From contig BBXU01001957.1 of assembly GCA_001598975.1 (NCBI GenBank), forward strand, positions 62,001-126,000: 64,000 nucleotides of DNA, given 5' to 3'. The notes beneath the pieces were generated by a model. The model searched no databases, was not told the origin of the DNA, and worked only from the letters and a program-made list of their open reading frames with translations. The first letter of the stretch is position 1, and every line of letters begins with the position of its first letter. Below, piece after piece: positions 1 to 11,123 of this stretch. The position numbers were made by a program, and so were the translations under genes. Source of the DNA: Parachlorella kessleri (taxonomy: Eukaryota; Chlorophyta; Trebouxiophyceae; Chlorellales; Chlorellaceae).

Positions 1-2959
1 ACAGATGCCCAAAAGTGAGCACCCCCTGAGGGAGCTGTCGGGAATAGTTGAGGTGGCCATTCCTGCTTGGTGCCGCGCTTAGCTGCTATCGCACATGCGT
101 ACCGAAAATCCCTATGAGCAGCCGCCTGCCCTACTATGCAATCATTCCATGTGTTGGAGTTCTCGGTGTAGCAGCTGCCTGCATGTAAACCCTAAGCAGC
201 ATGGGTGCCTTCCTTCAGGCGCCGGGTGTTCCAGTATTACCTCCCTGTCTTCTTCTGGTGCCGGCAACAGCTGCTGCAGCACAAGTCAGCCAGCAGCCAA
301 GGCAATGCCGCGGCAGCAGCAGTGCCGCCTCTTGCAGCAGGAGCAGCAGCTGATACTAACATTGGCACTGAGCAGAGCACCACAGGTCCGCTCATCCTGG
401 GCATCAGTGCACCCCAGGGTTGCGGCAAGACGACGCTTTGTGAAGAGCTCAAGGTGAGTGGCTACAGCACCTTGCTAACCTTATATTTCACCTATCCTGC
501 TTTGTGTGTTCTTAATCATATGAAATTTGCAACTCTTTGTTTGACTGCAAGTCCACACCATGGTCTGTCTAGGGCCGCCTCGATGTAATGAAGCCTGGGG
601 TGCATATCCAACCATTTGTATCTGCTCAGAAGGAAACCATCGATAATGGCTTGGTTGCAGGCGCTATTTGAATGCTGCGGCTACCGTGCTGCATCTATTT
701 CTATTGATGATTTCTATCTGACCCACGCAGACCAGGCATCAGGTACGCTGGATTGCAGGCAGGGGCAGACGACAGTCTCACATCATCTGGCAGCTCCCAT
801 ATCTGCGCTGGACAAGCTGGTTGGCTGCTGTACTAGCTGCAGTGATGGCCCGGCCCGATTGTATTGAGAGGAGAGATTCCTGCTGACCGCCGCTGCTCGC
901 GCTGAGAACTGCACGATGCAGAGCCAGGTGCGGTCCTTGCTTACCCAAGCCAGGAAAAAACGAAGCAACCGAGCCACCCTTTTTCCCATGGCACCCTTGT
1001 GCAGTGGCGGCGGCACACCCAGACAACCCTCTGCTGCAGCAGCGAGGCAATGCTGGTTCTCATGACGTACAGCTGGGGACCTCGACACTACAGGCCCTCC
1101 GGCAAGCCACCACGGCTGGCACCAGGGTCCCGCTCCCCAGGTCGGCCCCAACTCAAGGGCTGGTTCATTTGGGGGGTAAAGCTTGGTCCATAATCAGTAG
1201 ACCACCTGCTGGACTTGGCTGGATTTTCCATACACCAAAGCAGCATGAGATGCACAGCTTTTGCAAGTGCGGCGTTGTCGGCCGTGCCGCCTTCCTGGGG
1301 AAGCAGGCAGGAGGGAGGTGATGGACACTCCCACCGCTGGTTGCCGTGCGGGAAGGAGGGGGTGGCTGGCGTATTATGCTCAGGTGCTGAGGCATGCTGC
1401 GTGGGCGAAGCTACGGTGCCTAGCTACAGCGACGGGAATCCCAAGAGCGGGAGGTACGCCAGGACAGCCTTCCATCAAGACTGTGCAGACCCCTGCACCT
1501 CAACTCATCATGCCCAGCATAACTTGCACCTGGCTTACCTGAGCACTTACCTGAGCAGGATGCTGTAAGCGCAGGTATGACAAGTCGGCTTTTGAGGGCC
1601 AAGGCGACCGAGCAGACCCCTCCACCTGGCCCCATGTGGAGGGCCCTGTGGACGTGGTGCTCTTTGAGGGCTGGATGCTCGGCTTTGCGGCGGTCGGCGC
1701 CCAGGCTGCTGCTGGTGTGGACCCCAGCCTGGCGGCGGTGGATGGCTTCCTTGAGAGGTAGGTACCCCCCTGGCTTGGGTTTCCTGGGTATCCCACGCAC
1801 TGACTGTGACGCCCGGCAGTCGGTAGCCGGTAGTCGATTTCCGCAGCGCCAGCTGCATCCCTTGAATGTGCTTGACTGGCTCGAAGTGTGTGCCTGGGGA
1901 GGGCAGGTAGCAGTGCACATGCAGCCTTGCCTGCAGGATTGGTGGCAGGTGGGTTTGCGCCACATGATCCCCGCCATTGTTAGACTGGTGGTGAGGTCAC
2001 ACGCAAACCGCCCTGGTCAGTATTTGAGTATCTGGCTGGGACAGATCCCACTTTGTCTACGTGTCTTTGCATGCCAGCAACCGCCAGCAGCTCCCGGGAC
2101 ATCACCAGAGAACACATCCACCTCCACTGAGTCATATGAAGTGCCGCCCCTCGTACCTGTCTTCCCTTCCTTTCCTAACCACAAGGGAGCACAATTATCT
2201 CTTTCCTCGGCAAGTGCATCCCCTTGCCCGTGGTGATGCCTGGCTGCAGCTACCGCGAGGCCTGGGACTCCTTTGTAGACGCCTGGCTGGTTGTGCGAGT
2301 GGAGGACCCGCAGTATGCCTACAAGTGGCGGCTGCAGGCTGAGCACGCCATGCGGGCTAGCGGGAAGCCTGCAATGACCGATGCGCAGGTAAGCGAGGTC
2401 TAGGGTAGGTTCGTGTGGGAAGAGTTGTCCTCTGACTCTTCAAGGGGAAGGATCGGTACACAGTGCCACAGCGGCTGAGCTGGACTGCTACACCACAGCC
2501 AGACATTGTGGGCTGAGAGTATCCTTAGTCAGAGAGCCTTGAAGGGGCAGGGCATCGTGCATGCCTGCCAGTTGTTCCAGACAGTGTGGCTGTGACAGAA
2601 GTGAAGAGCGGGCAGAGACGCGCAATGTTTTGGCCCGGCAAGCTTTTCTGGCCGGCGAAATCCTCACCCTTATCACTCAAGTAGCCTTCTCAGGCACCCG
2701 CCTGCTCCTCCACATCTCGGTGGGAAGAGGCCGCGTGCCCTGCCACGCATACTCGCTTGCAGGGGCTTACTCCCTGCCTTTCACCAGCCCTGAAGCGCAG
2801 GTCCAGCGCTTTGTAGACCGCTTCATGCCTGCCTACCGCTGCTACCTGCCAGGGCTCTACTCCCAGGGGCCCACCACGGCTCGCCCAGGCCACCTGCTGG
2901 TGGTCGAAGTGGACGGCAGCAGAGATCCTACCGGGCAGCAGCCAGACCCGCTTATGTAG
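1..2959 (+). CDS. GLYK: D-glycerate 3-kinase, plastid photorespiratory type (5' partial)
   Basis: Phosphorylates D-glycerate to 3-phosphoglycerate with ATP, the last step of photorespiration, normally in the plastid. Exons joined with consistent phase: 1-14 (tail of an upstream exon), 219-453, 661-742, 1005-1140, 1575-1757, 2250-2388, 2801-2959 (TAG). About 315 codons are in the window; the N-terminus with the transit peptide lies upstream. Visible motifs are the P-loop SAPQGCGKTT, the SIDDFYLT segment, RGNAGSHD, LPRYDKSAFEGQGDRAD across the exon 4/5 junction, the acidic strand VVLFEGWMLG, YKWRLQAE, and the C-terminal LPGLYSQGP and HLLVVEVD. These match plant GLYK in order and spacing. The short first exon (1-14) is inferred from its GTGAGC donor and matching phase, so it is the weakest part. 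The gene converges on SufA. Confidence 0.93.
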
Positions 2960-3001
2960 GCTGACGGTTTATACTCAAGCTCGTAGCAGGTTTCTGATGA
3001 T

Positions 3002-3094
3002 GGTGGCAGGCAATGCGAACAGAGTGAGGTCGGGGAGCTGTAATGTAAGGGCTGGATGCAGTCGCGCTCTGAGTCTTGCCTAGTTTCTCATCCG
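3002..3094 (+). repeat. Interspersed repeat, copy 1
   Basis: A copy of a short repeat also found at 4982-5073 and 5159-5235 and, inverted, at 4881-4960. Shared blocks are GGTGGCAGG, TGCGAACAG, GTGAG, AGGGCTGGATGCAG and CTGAGTCTTGCCT, in the same order as in copy 2. It lies in the 3' flank of GLYK and carries the TGTAA signals. No coding potential is seen. Confidence 0.7.
3039..3048 (+). terminator. Putative poly(A) signal, tandem TGTAA
   Basis: Two abutting copies of TGTAA lie about 80 nt after the GLYK stop. TGTAA is the usual polyadenylation signal of chlorophycean green algae. They sit inside an interspersed repeat copy (3002-3094). Confidence 0.5.
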
Positions 3095-3471
3095 GTGGGT
3101 CCCTTGCCTTCCCTTTTGCGAGCAGGAAGGGTCACAGCTGCGGATGTGCACATGCCCAGAAAAGGCTAGAAGTTACTTTACTCTGCCCACATTCATTTTT
3201 GAGGGCCACATTCTTTCATCACGTCCGGGCTGAGATACCCATATAACCAGTTATCAGAACCACTCCCAAGTCAGTTAATAGCGACCACCCATCCAAGAAA
3301 TTAGCAGCCCACCCGAGTTGCAGAGATAAAAGCCGACAGTAGCGTCAGGAAGTGGACTGAACGCAACAGTGAGAGTAACCAGGTAACTATATAGTAGTAA
3401 TCTACATGAGGAGCCTGTACACCGATCTGTACTACAGTTGGTGTAGTACACCGCCTGAGGGATGCTATTAC

Positions 3472-3476
3472 TTACA
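3472..3476 (-). terminator. Putative poly(A) signal of SufA
   Basis: TTACA on the plus strand (TGTAA on the minus strand) lies about 100 nt past the SufA stop. The stretch 2960-3577 otherwise holds only the facing 3' ends of GLYK and SufA plus the repeat copy. Confidence 0.4.
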
Positions 3477-3577
3477 CCATGGTTCGTTTGATAGCTTCAG
3501 CGTGGTGGACGGCCATATCCCAGGCCCCGCAGTGAACTCACGCCAGCATTCAAAGGGTCACAGCTGCCTTGTTGACG

Positions 3578-4704
3578 TCACACGCCAAAGCTCTTGCCAC
3601 AGCCGCAGGATGACTCGGCGTTGGGGTTGTGGAACTGGAAGCCGCCGCCAATAAGGGCTGCAGGCAAGCAAGCATCGCACAAAACAAAGTCTTGCTTCCC
3701 CAGTTGCCCTGCTTTACCCATCGCAAGCAGTGGAATGCATACAGCCCCCCTGAAATTCCCAGCTCCTCAATCTCAGTTCGTGACCTGAAATCAATGATTG
3801 CGCTAAGAGCTACAAAAAGCGAATCACAATCCTGCCACTACCCTATGTTCGATAGAAACATCCTGCCCCCCTTTCCCTCACCGTCACTGTAGTCCAGCTG
3901 CAGTCCAAAAAGGTAGAGCAGCGACTTGGGGTCGCAAACAAGCCGGAATCCGCCCTCGTACTCCATGACGGCATCATCGGGCCTCACGTCCTCCTCTTTT
4001 GCAAAGTCCAGCAAATAGCTCATGCCGCTGCACAGGGAGTGCAGGCCCGAGACACAAAGGTCTGTCTCTTAAACTAGAGCCAACAGGATGTACTGTCCAA
4101 GGCAGCGGTGCCAGGTTAGCAAGGGAGCCAGCAGCTGTCCTTACTAAGGCCTGCCGCATATCAGATGGGGTTCCTTTAGCAGGCCGCATGATGAGAGTCC
4201 CACAGGGTAAGTTGTCTGGGCTGCGAAAGTGCGCAGCTGCCATGATACCAATCCAGGCAGCCTTTACTGCAGTGACTTAGCCTTCCGCCAAGAAGTTAAG
4301 CCACACGCTGCTGGCGTCACGGCAACCCACCTGCAGCCGCCGCTCTTCACGCCCATCCGCAGCAACAGCTTATCACTGCCGTTCTCGTTCCGTAGTTTAG
4401 TGAGGTGTGCCAGTGCGTTGTCTGTCAGTGTGATGGCAGGCTTGGGTTTTGCGACCGTCGCTGCAGTTCAACAGGTTCTATAATAGATCAGGGTCGTATG
4501 GCACTGAGTTGCTCTGCTGTACTCACCATGCACAGTTATCTGGTCAGGAAGACCGAGCGAAGGACTGCAAAGGCAGCGTCCGACGTTGTTGGTGACCTAC
4601 CACCCACCTGCCAAAGCCCGAACGGGCCTCCTTGACAAAGCTGTGCGAGCCTGCAACTTCTGCACGCGAACCAGGGAGGAGCGGTGAGGGACCAGGATCG
4701 CCAT
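3578..4704 (-). CDS. SUFA: SufA/IscA-type iron-sulfur assembly protein, plastid
   Basis: A-type Fe-S carrier/scaffold of the plastid SUF pathway. Four exons: 4608-4704, 4331-4460, 3882-4027, 3578-3657, with every phase agreeing, give 150 residues. The three family cysteines are present: Cys75 in GGCSGMSY and Cys142 and Cys144 in the C-terminal [10 protein letters not shown]. Other conserved stretches are [18 protein letters not shown] and [14 protein letters not shown], closest to plant CpIscA. Residues 1-32 are rich in Arg, Ser and Ala and nearly without acidic residues, as expected for a plastid transit peptide. The start is the first ATG of the first exon. It is transcribed toward GLYK; its upstream flank holds the fold-back repeat at 4881-5043. 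Confidence 0.95.
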
Positions 4705-4880
4705 GGTCGCCAACACTTCCATTCCTGGCAGTTGTTTTGAAAAGAAACGAGGGCAGTGGCCGGTTCAGCTGCAAGCGCACGACACACCCGTCCAGCACAC
4801 GAAGATACTTAGGATCCTTAGTCATCAGTACATGAGCACTGTGCCTCCCTAAAGCGTAGGGTTCTTGCAATGATAAAGTT

Positions 4881-5043
4881 CATTCTGCATCCAGCCCTGT
4901 CCATTCCGTCCAGTCCATTCCAGCCCAGCCCAGCTCTACTCCCTGTTCGCACTACCTGCCATCCATACTAATATTAGCATGGGTGGCAGGTAGTGCGAAC
5001 AGGGAGTGAGTTAGGCTGGACTGACAGGGCTGGATGCAGAATG
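4881..5043. repeat. Fold-back (inverted repeat) element
   Basis: Two inverted copies of the local repeat face each other. The outer arms 4881-4900 and 5024-5043 are exact reverse complements over 20 bp. The inner arms belong to the 70-bp palindrome at 4938-5007. The left spacer (4901-4937) is 21 nt longer than the right one (5008-5023) and is made of repeated CCA/CAGCC motifs. No ORF is present. The arrangement could be a MITE-like fold-back element or an inverted duplication of the repeat unit. It lies about 180 bp upstream of the SufA start codon. Confidence 0.75.
4938..5007. repeat. Near-perfect 70-bp palindrome
   Basis: Arms 4938-4960 and 4985-5007 are perfectly complementary (23 bp). 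Pairing continues to the centre with only two mismatched pairs (4962/4983 and 4967/4978), ending in the 10-bp palindrome CTAATATTAG at 4968-4977. It would form a cruciform in DNA or one long hairpin in RNA. Confidence 0.9.
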
Positions 5044-5073
5044 TGCCTGAGTCTTGCCTGAGTGCTGATCCAG
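4982..5073 (+). repeat. Interspersed repeat, copy 2
   Basis: Same unit as 3002-3094, with GGTGGCAGG, TGCGAACAG, GGGCTGGATGCAG and CTGAGTCTTGCCT in order. Its 5' half is the right arm of the 70-bp palindrome. Confidence 0.75.
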
Positions 5074-5158
5074 TAGTTCTCTCCCCGAGTTCTCTCCCCA
5101 CCCATACTAATGATAACTCTTTGCATTGTGATTGAGCCAGCTGGACAACATTTGTCAT

Positions 5159-5235
5159 GGTGGCAGGAAATGCGACAGAGAGGAGAGAGGGGTGGAGTTG
5201 GCTGACAGGGCTAGACTGGTGCAGTTGAACTGAGT
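5159..5235 (+). repeat. Interspersed repeat, copy 3 (diverged)
   Basis: Begins GGTGGCAGG, then AATGCGA, then GGCTGACAGGGCT, in the order of copies 1 and 2, but more diverged and lacking the CTGAGTCTTGCCT block. CCATACTAAT at 5102-5111 upstream repeats the motif in the palindrome centre (4963-4972). Confidence 0.55.
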
Positions 5236-7203
5236 TGGTTCATAAATGCTGTGACCTCGACTGTGAGCAATGACCAGTTGAACCTGGACGTGGGTCCGTC
5301 CCATATGCTCATCCTGGGCAAGGCTGCACCTCTAGTTTAGACCATAAAGGCCCAACAGGTGAGTAGCCATACAAATCTCTTGCTGTTACACCGACATGAG
5401 GCTGGCCGTACACCCAGGTAATATCTAGGCATACCAGAATTGGCATCAACCTGCTGCTGAAATTGGCATATGAGAAAGCCACGGGGGTCCCATCGGTCAC
5501 AGTCAAACTGGTCAAACCCAACATCGCAAGTAGGACACCCAACAAGCTCTTTCACAGAACCGCCTTGTGCGGCCTGCCAGCTCGGTCACAGAGCCGCCTT
5601 GTGCAGCCTGAGTCGGCTGACCCCCTTGAAAGGCTGTCCAAGCAAGATGCAAGGACATGCAACAATAGGGTCAGAAGATAACACATACACAGCCTGCCGT
5701 GTGCAGGCTGAGTCGAGCGTAGGAACGCACTCGTAGGAAACACCCCAGCCCGCCCAAGATACCACCAATTGGCTAGGGCGGGCGTTCACCACAGCAGGCT
5801 CCAAAAGCGCAGCAACAACGGCAGCCTGCATGATCATAGCTTGGACCCCAACCTGTTCCCCCCAATGATTACCAGCCCCAAGGAATACCACTTCAAGCAT
5901 GCAGCACGACTACAGCCCCAGACCTACTACCGCTGCTGCTGCCCACACCACATCCGCCCGGCCCAGCCCAAGAACCAGACAGTGTTCCAAAAGGTATAAA
6001 CAAGTACATGCACGCTGACCCAGTGTGCTTAGCGTGCATACCCGAGAGAAAGACAATTGGAAAGGCAACTAGGGCTGGCAGCAGAATGAAAGCATCGTAA
6101 AGAGCATGAGGAGACTGCCTGCCACCCTCCTTCCTAGCGCAGCCCAGCCAGCGCTACCACGACTGGCCCCCGCTCACCATGTCCAAGAATCTGTTGCAGG
6201 CGCACGCCTAGCCACAGCCGGTCGGCTGGTCAGGGTCGGTGGCTGCTGGCAATAGACAGCGCACAACGCACAAAGCAAGCCAGGGGATATTGCGCCTGCC
6301 TACCACAATCTGCGCCAGGCACACCGAGGCACCACTACTTGGGTGATGAACAGGGCACCTCGGCGTCCTCAGCCGCCGGCAGCGTCTACACAGACAACTG
6401 CTGCTTGACACTATGCGGTCACCGCCGCAATCATAAAGGCGGCAGACCATCCACCATAAGCCGCAGAACCTATCATCCTAAAAGGGAGGCTAGCCACGAG
6501 CTGCGCCGCGAACAGACACACTGGTGGGGAAAAAACGTGGGACAGTGGGGCCGGACCACCAGACCTGCCAAGCCGAGGCAGCACGCACACAAATGGAAGC
6601 AGACTGCACGGCCTGGCTGGCCCGCAGGAACAGCAGCAAGCACTGGTAAGGAGCCCAGCACGACCCCTGGCCCTCTCATTGACAAGTTGAGAGCGACCCG
6701 TGGAGGGGGGGCAGCCCACTGGGCTCCAGCCACGCCCCACAAGAGAAACACGACACACTCTCGGCTACACTGCTCTCGGGACCGGCACGCACGCACACGT
6801 CAATGCTGTCAAAACACAAAGGGGAGTCGCAGCCCCGCGCAGAATAACCCATATACGACCTAATGCAAGTAACACAGGGGGTGCGGGGGTCATTGCCACA
6901 GTAAGAGCAGACGTTACTGGTACATCGCCGCTGGTAAGCAAAGCCCAGCAAAGGCCTGCCGCACACCAGCTACCCGCACGAGAAGAGGGCTGCTGCCCGC
7001 AACTGCCGCCACCTGTACTTTTATGGTGTTTTGTCGCCGCCGCAAGTGCTGCAGAGGTCGCCACAGCCCAGCACCAGCTTGGTTTGTTCAGAAGGCGGGG
7101 CATCAGCCCCTACAGCACTGGCCATGGGACCCCTGCCAGCTAGTAGCCGCGGTATAGCGAACACAGCAGCTGGGATGCCGCTGCTCTAGCGGCTGCAAGC
7201 CGC
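5236..7203. other. Non-coding stretch, probably long 3' UTR of the helicase gene
   Basis: No exon with recognisable coding content was found on either strand. On the minus strand this follows the stop of the DHH1-like gene, so part is probably its 3' UTR; a minus-strand TGTAA occurs at 5386-5390. A direct repeat of about 35 bp containing CCGCCTTGTGC and GCCTG occurs at about 5549-5584 and 5585-5620, with a weaker third echo near 5691-5715. The longest open frame (6339-6863, +) is Arg/Thr/His-rich with no family resemblance and was not called. Confidence 0.5.
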
Positions 7204-10200
7204 TTACACGCAGTACAGGCCCTTCTCGATGGAGGGCGGGATGGGCTTGATCTCAGTGCCCAGCTCCTGCTCAATGCGGTACCTGCACAGCAACATACAA
7301 CTGGGCTAAGGGCGCTGACAGGCCAGGCTGGCCGCTCGGAGGACACTCTGTCCAGGCATGAGAGAGATGATGCCTGAGCGGTCCCAATACCCCCTGTGTC
7401 CCCTACATGCAGGATCCGAATTCACAAACCTCCACCTCCCGCGTGCGCCGCAACACACACGCCAGGTATGCCCCAGCACCGCCAAGCCACAAGCACGCGA
7501 TAACCGTGAGCGGCTCACAGGTTGAAGCGGTCCTCATAAGTGATGAGGTTGATGGCCAGGCCCAGGTGGCCAAAGCGGCCGGAGCGCCCCACGCGGTGCA
7601 GGTATGTCTCCGAGTTTTTGGGGAAGTCAAAGTTGATCACCACATTCACGGCCTGCAGCAGGGTGCTAAGGGTTGCATCACAGGCCAGATGGCTTCCCAG
7701 GGTAGACTATGCTCGATGCTACCCAAACACCCCACATGGGCCTCTAACCGTCCAGGTGCAAATCAATAAGGCGGCAACCATGGGCGCACCACTACAAACA
7801 CAGTTCGACAGGTCAGCAGCTCACCAAATTCACACCTTGACATCCACAAGACTGCAACTCCCCCTTCACAACCCCCAACTGCACAGCTTATGTTGCAACT
7901 GCAAGCGCTTCCCAGCGGCGTCAAACCACACACCTGGATGTCGATGCCGCGGGTGAAGAGGTCAGAGGAGACCAGGTTGCGGCAGTTGCCGTTGCGGAAG
8001 TCGTGGAACACGCGGTTGCGGTGTGACTGCAGCATCTTGGCGTGGATGTAGAAGCAGCTGTAGCCCAGCTCTGTGATTTTCTTGGCCAGCAGCTCCACAC
8101 TGCACAGCGAACCAGCTGTGGAATATCAGGGCAACTGTAATGTGGACTCTTGAAGCCAAAGACAACAAAGACACGATGCCCGCAGATGGGCTGAAGGTGG
8201 CAAGGAAGCTACAATCATGCTACCAGCGCTGTATCATTGCCTCGCCTCCTTCTTGGACGCCACGTTGCCGGCGCCAAGGGCGAGGTATGATGCATCAGGT
8301 TGTCCAAGCCGTTCGTGATCCAGCACTTAAGGTCAGTTGGACACATCCCGCCGTCACCAGCTTGATAACACTACCCTGCCCTGTCACCCAAGCCACCCAC
8401 CGGTTCACGGAGTTGCAGAAAATAATCGACTGATTGATGGCCAGCTTGGCAAAGAGCGTGTTAAGGCAGTGCACCTTCTGCCGCTCCTCCACGAACGCAT
8501 AATACTGCAGGCAACACATCATAGCCAGGCACACGTGAGGCAGGCTGCAGTCCGTGCAGGCAGGTGGAGTGCTTCAGTTTCGGAGAAGGCTCAGGTAGGC
8601 CGGCCCACTGGTGGTAGGCAGCTGGGTGACTTCCACAAGCACGTTACCCACTCACCCCTTGCCATCCTGCATATAAGCAACAGGGTCAAAGCAGTGGGCA
8701 CCTCACCATGCCCAAGGCACCTGCGTGCTGGTGCCCTGCACAGTGTGCCCCTTCCCAGCCCTTGCACCCTCAGCCCGACCCGATGCCCACCATCTCTCTG
8801 CCCAACACCCCACCTGTGTAATGCCCTTGAGCGTGAGCTCCTCCATGAGGTTGATGATGTAGGGCTTGCGCAGGAACTTATCCTTGAACTCCTTCACCGT
8901 GACCTGCACAAGTGTAAAGCAGCGGGCTCAACAAGACCGACAGCTGTGAAGCGCTGAAGGGCGTACCGTGGGCGGTCTGTCCGCATCTAATTTGGGTTCG
9001 CTTGCCAGCACATAGCGCCTAGCCACCCAAGCCGCAACGCGGGGCACGACCGGCTTCCCACCACCCCGGCAAGGCCGCACATCAGAGCCTCCTGCACTAT
9101 ACAGGACTCCCTTCCTCAAAAAAATACCATTCCAGACAGGCACTTAGTCTAGGCCCATGGCTCGTCTCACCGGGAAGGTAGCGGAATAGAGGCAGATCTG
9201 CCTGCTGGGCGGCAGGTAGGAGATCAACTGCTCAATAACAGGCTGGAATTCTGGCGACAGCAGCTTGTCGGCCTGCAGGAAAGGGCCATGGGCACCAGGC
9301 AAAGTCATTCAAACACACAATGCGTAAAATGCTGATATGCGCTTGTCCGAACACCACGACAATCACCGCAGGCTACAGCAATCACAATTCAACCAGACCA
9401 GCTGGCTCCGCCTTTCTCAGGAGGCACACAACCCGGCTGCGGGATATGCATGTCAGTCACAAGCGCTGCCTGCAAGAGTACCGCACTGCCAGGCTGCTCT
9501 GCCATCACCAAGCTGGGCCCTCTGCTTGCCACGTCCAGCCGCATGTCCCGAAGCAGGTGTAGCAAGCAGCGAATATCCAGCCGCCGTGGCCGATCCAGCC
9601 GTCCACTATGAATGGCTCACCTCATCCATGACCAGCGTGTGCGCGCGGCCAAGCTTGCAGATGCCCTTCTCAGTCAGATCCAGCACGCGGCCGGGGGTGC
9701 CAACCACAATATGCACGGTGGCGTTCAGGCGGATGATGTCATCACGCAGCGAGGTACCGCCCGTGGACACCATGACTTCAACACCCATGTGTTTGCCTAG
9801 CTCCTTGCAAACTTGGGACGTCTGTAGCGCCAGCTCGCGGGTCGGCACCAGGATCAGTGCTGCAACACGCCCGAGGACGCCAAGTTCTCTTGAAGGACTC
9901 ATACATATCAATGGATTCGCGCTTGGAGGCGGATATGCCAGCCAGATAGCCCTGTGTCAGCATATCACCCCGGTCACATGTTCGATGCTTGGAAGTGCAC
10001 AAAGTAAGCAGACGAAGAAGTCCGCCCGCTCACCTTGAACTTCATTCTTGCTGGTGTCCACTTTCTCGAGCACTGGGACGCTAAAGGCTGCGGTTTTGCC
10101 GGTGCCGTTCTTGGCGCGCGCAAGGATGTCGCGGCCGGTAAGGGCGATAGGGATGCTCTCCTCTTGGATGGGGCTGGGCGCTTCAAAGCCCTTCTCATAG

Positions 10201-10791
10201 ATGCCCATCAACAGCTCCCTGCAGCAGTGCCGATCCAACCCTTGCATTCTGTCTACGTCTGAGCTTGCTCTGCTGGGTGACGAAGAACGGTTGTCGGGCT
10301 CACGCTTGCCTAAGTGCACCCAGAACTGCCTCCAACCAGACTGCAAAGGCTGCCCAACAAGGCCAACAGCGCTCAACGTGGCTTGCCTTTTGAGGAAGTA
10401 ATCCTCGAACGAGTTGCCCTTGGTCGCAGTGACATCCTGTGTTGGGCAAATGGCAGCAGGAGTAGGTAACACCAGGCGCCCAACCAGCACAGACACGCGA
10501 AGAATCGAGAGCAAGCCGCCAAGCTGACATATCTAATCAGCATCAAGCTGGAACGTGATCAACGTAGGTAGCCTTGATAGCCAGGCTGGGAGCCGCTATA
10601 TGCGGGCATGATGATGATCCCGGCCGAGGCTTCCACCACGGCGCAAGCAAACAAGGCGGCACAGGAGCATCCTCCCCGTCCCAGCTCACCTCTGTCTTGA
10701 TACGCGTGTCCCTGGGCGGCAGCCTGAGGGTTGCCTTCCAGTCCTCTGAGCCGTGGGCTGCTTGGGCGGGCAGAGGAGCTGCTGCCGCCAT
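7204..10791 (-). CDS. DHH1: DEAD-box RNA helicase of the DHH1/DDX6 family
   Basis: ATP-dependent RNA helicase of the cytoplasmic decapping-activator and translational-repressor family (yeast Dhh1, animal DDX6, plant RH6/8/12). Ten exons: 10690-10791, 10387-10436, 10034-10218, 9621-9859, 9171-9272, 8814-8903, 8401-8504, 7934-8099, 7519-7652, 7204-7282, giving 416 residues in consistent phase. Motifs in order: [15 protein letters not shown]-motif [10 protein letters not shown], motif [29 protein letters not shown] (split over exons 4 and 5), [36 protein letters not shown], and the family tail [17 protein letters not shown]. The donor of intron 2 is GC (AG then GCAAGC); conservation of FLKRELL across the junction supports it. 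It is transcribed divergently from TatC, with 332 bp between start codons. Confidence 0.97.
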
Positions 10792-11123
10792 CCTGCTAAT
10801 CAGCTGCTACTATCTGGGCTATTGCGTCAGTGCTGGGGTTCCTCCGCGGCGGGGTGACTCGACCTCAAGCTATTAAGTTACGCCAAGCTTGAGGCTGACT
10901 TCATGTGCATGTATAGCTCTCAACTTGAACAACTAGGGGCAAAGCGGGCCGCGGCACTGCCCTTGATCTCGGCAAACAGCAGTACTGTCTGTACCGGCCT
11001 AACCCAGATGACCCGACTCGCCAAAATTAAAGCTACGTACGCTTCACAGTGCCCAAGACTCGACTGCTTGAGTGGAATCTGGCTTTGATCAAGCCTCTTG
11101 GCGTTGCTAATTCTCAGTGCAAC
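10792..11123. promoter_or_regulatory. Divergent promoter region, DHH1-like helicase / TatC
   Basis: Only 332 bp separate the helicase start (10791, minus) from the chosen TatC start (11124, plus), so both 5' UTRs and promoters must lie here. No clear TATA box was recognised. An in-frame ATG at 11049 could give TatC a 25-residue longer start, which would shorten the gap further. Confidence 0.6.

Noticed and set aside
11049..11123. Upstream in-frame ATG for TatC
   Set aside because: It would prepend 25 residues with no transit-peptide character; MATLLQARR at 11124 is the better start, though not proven.
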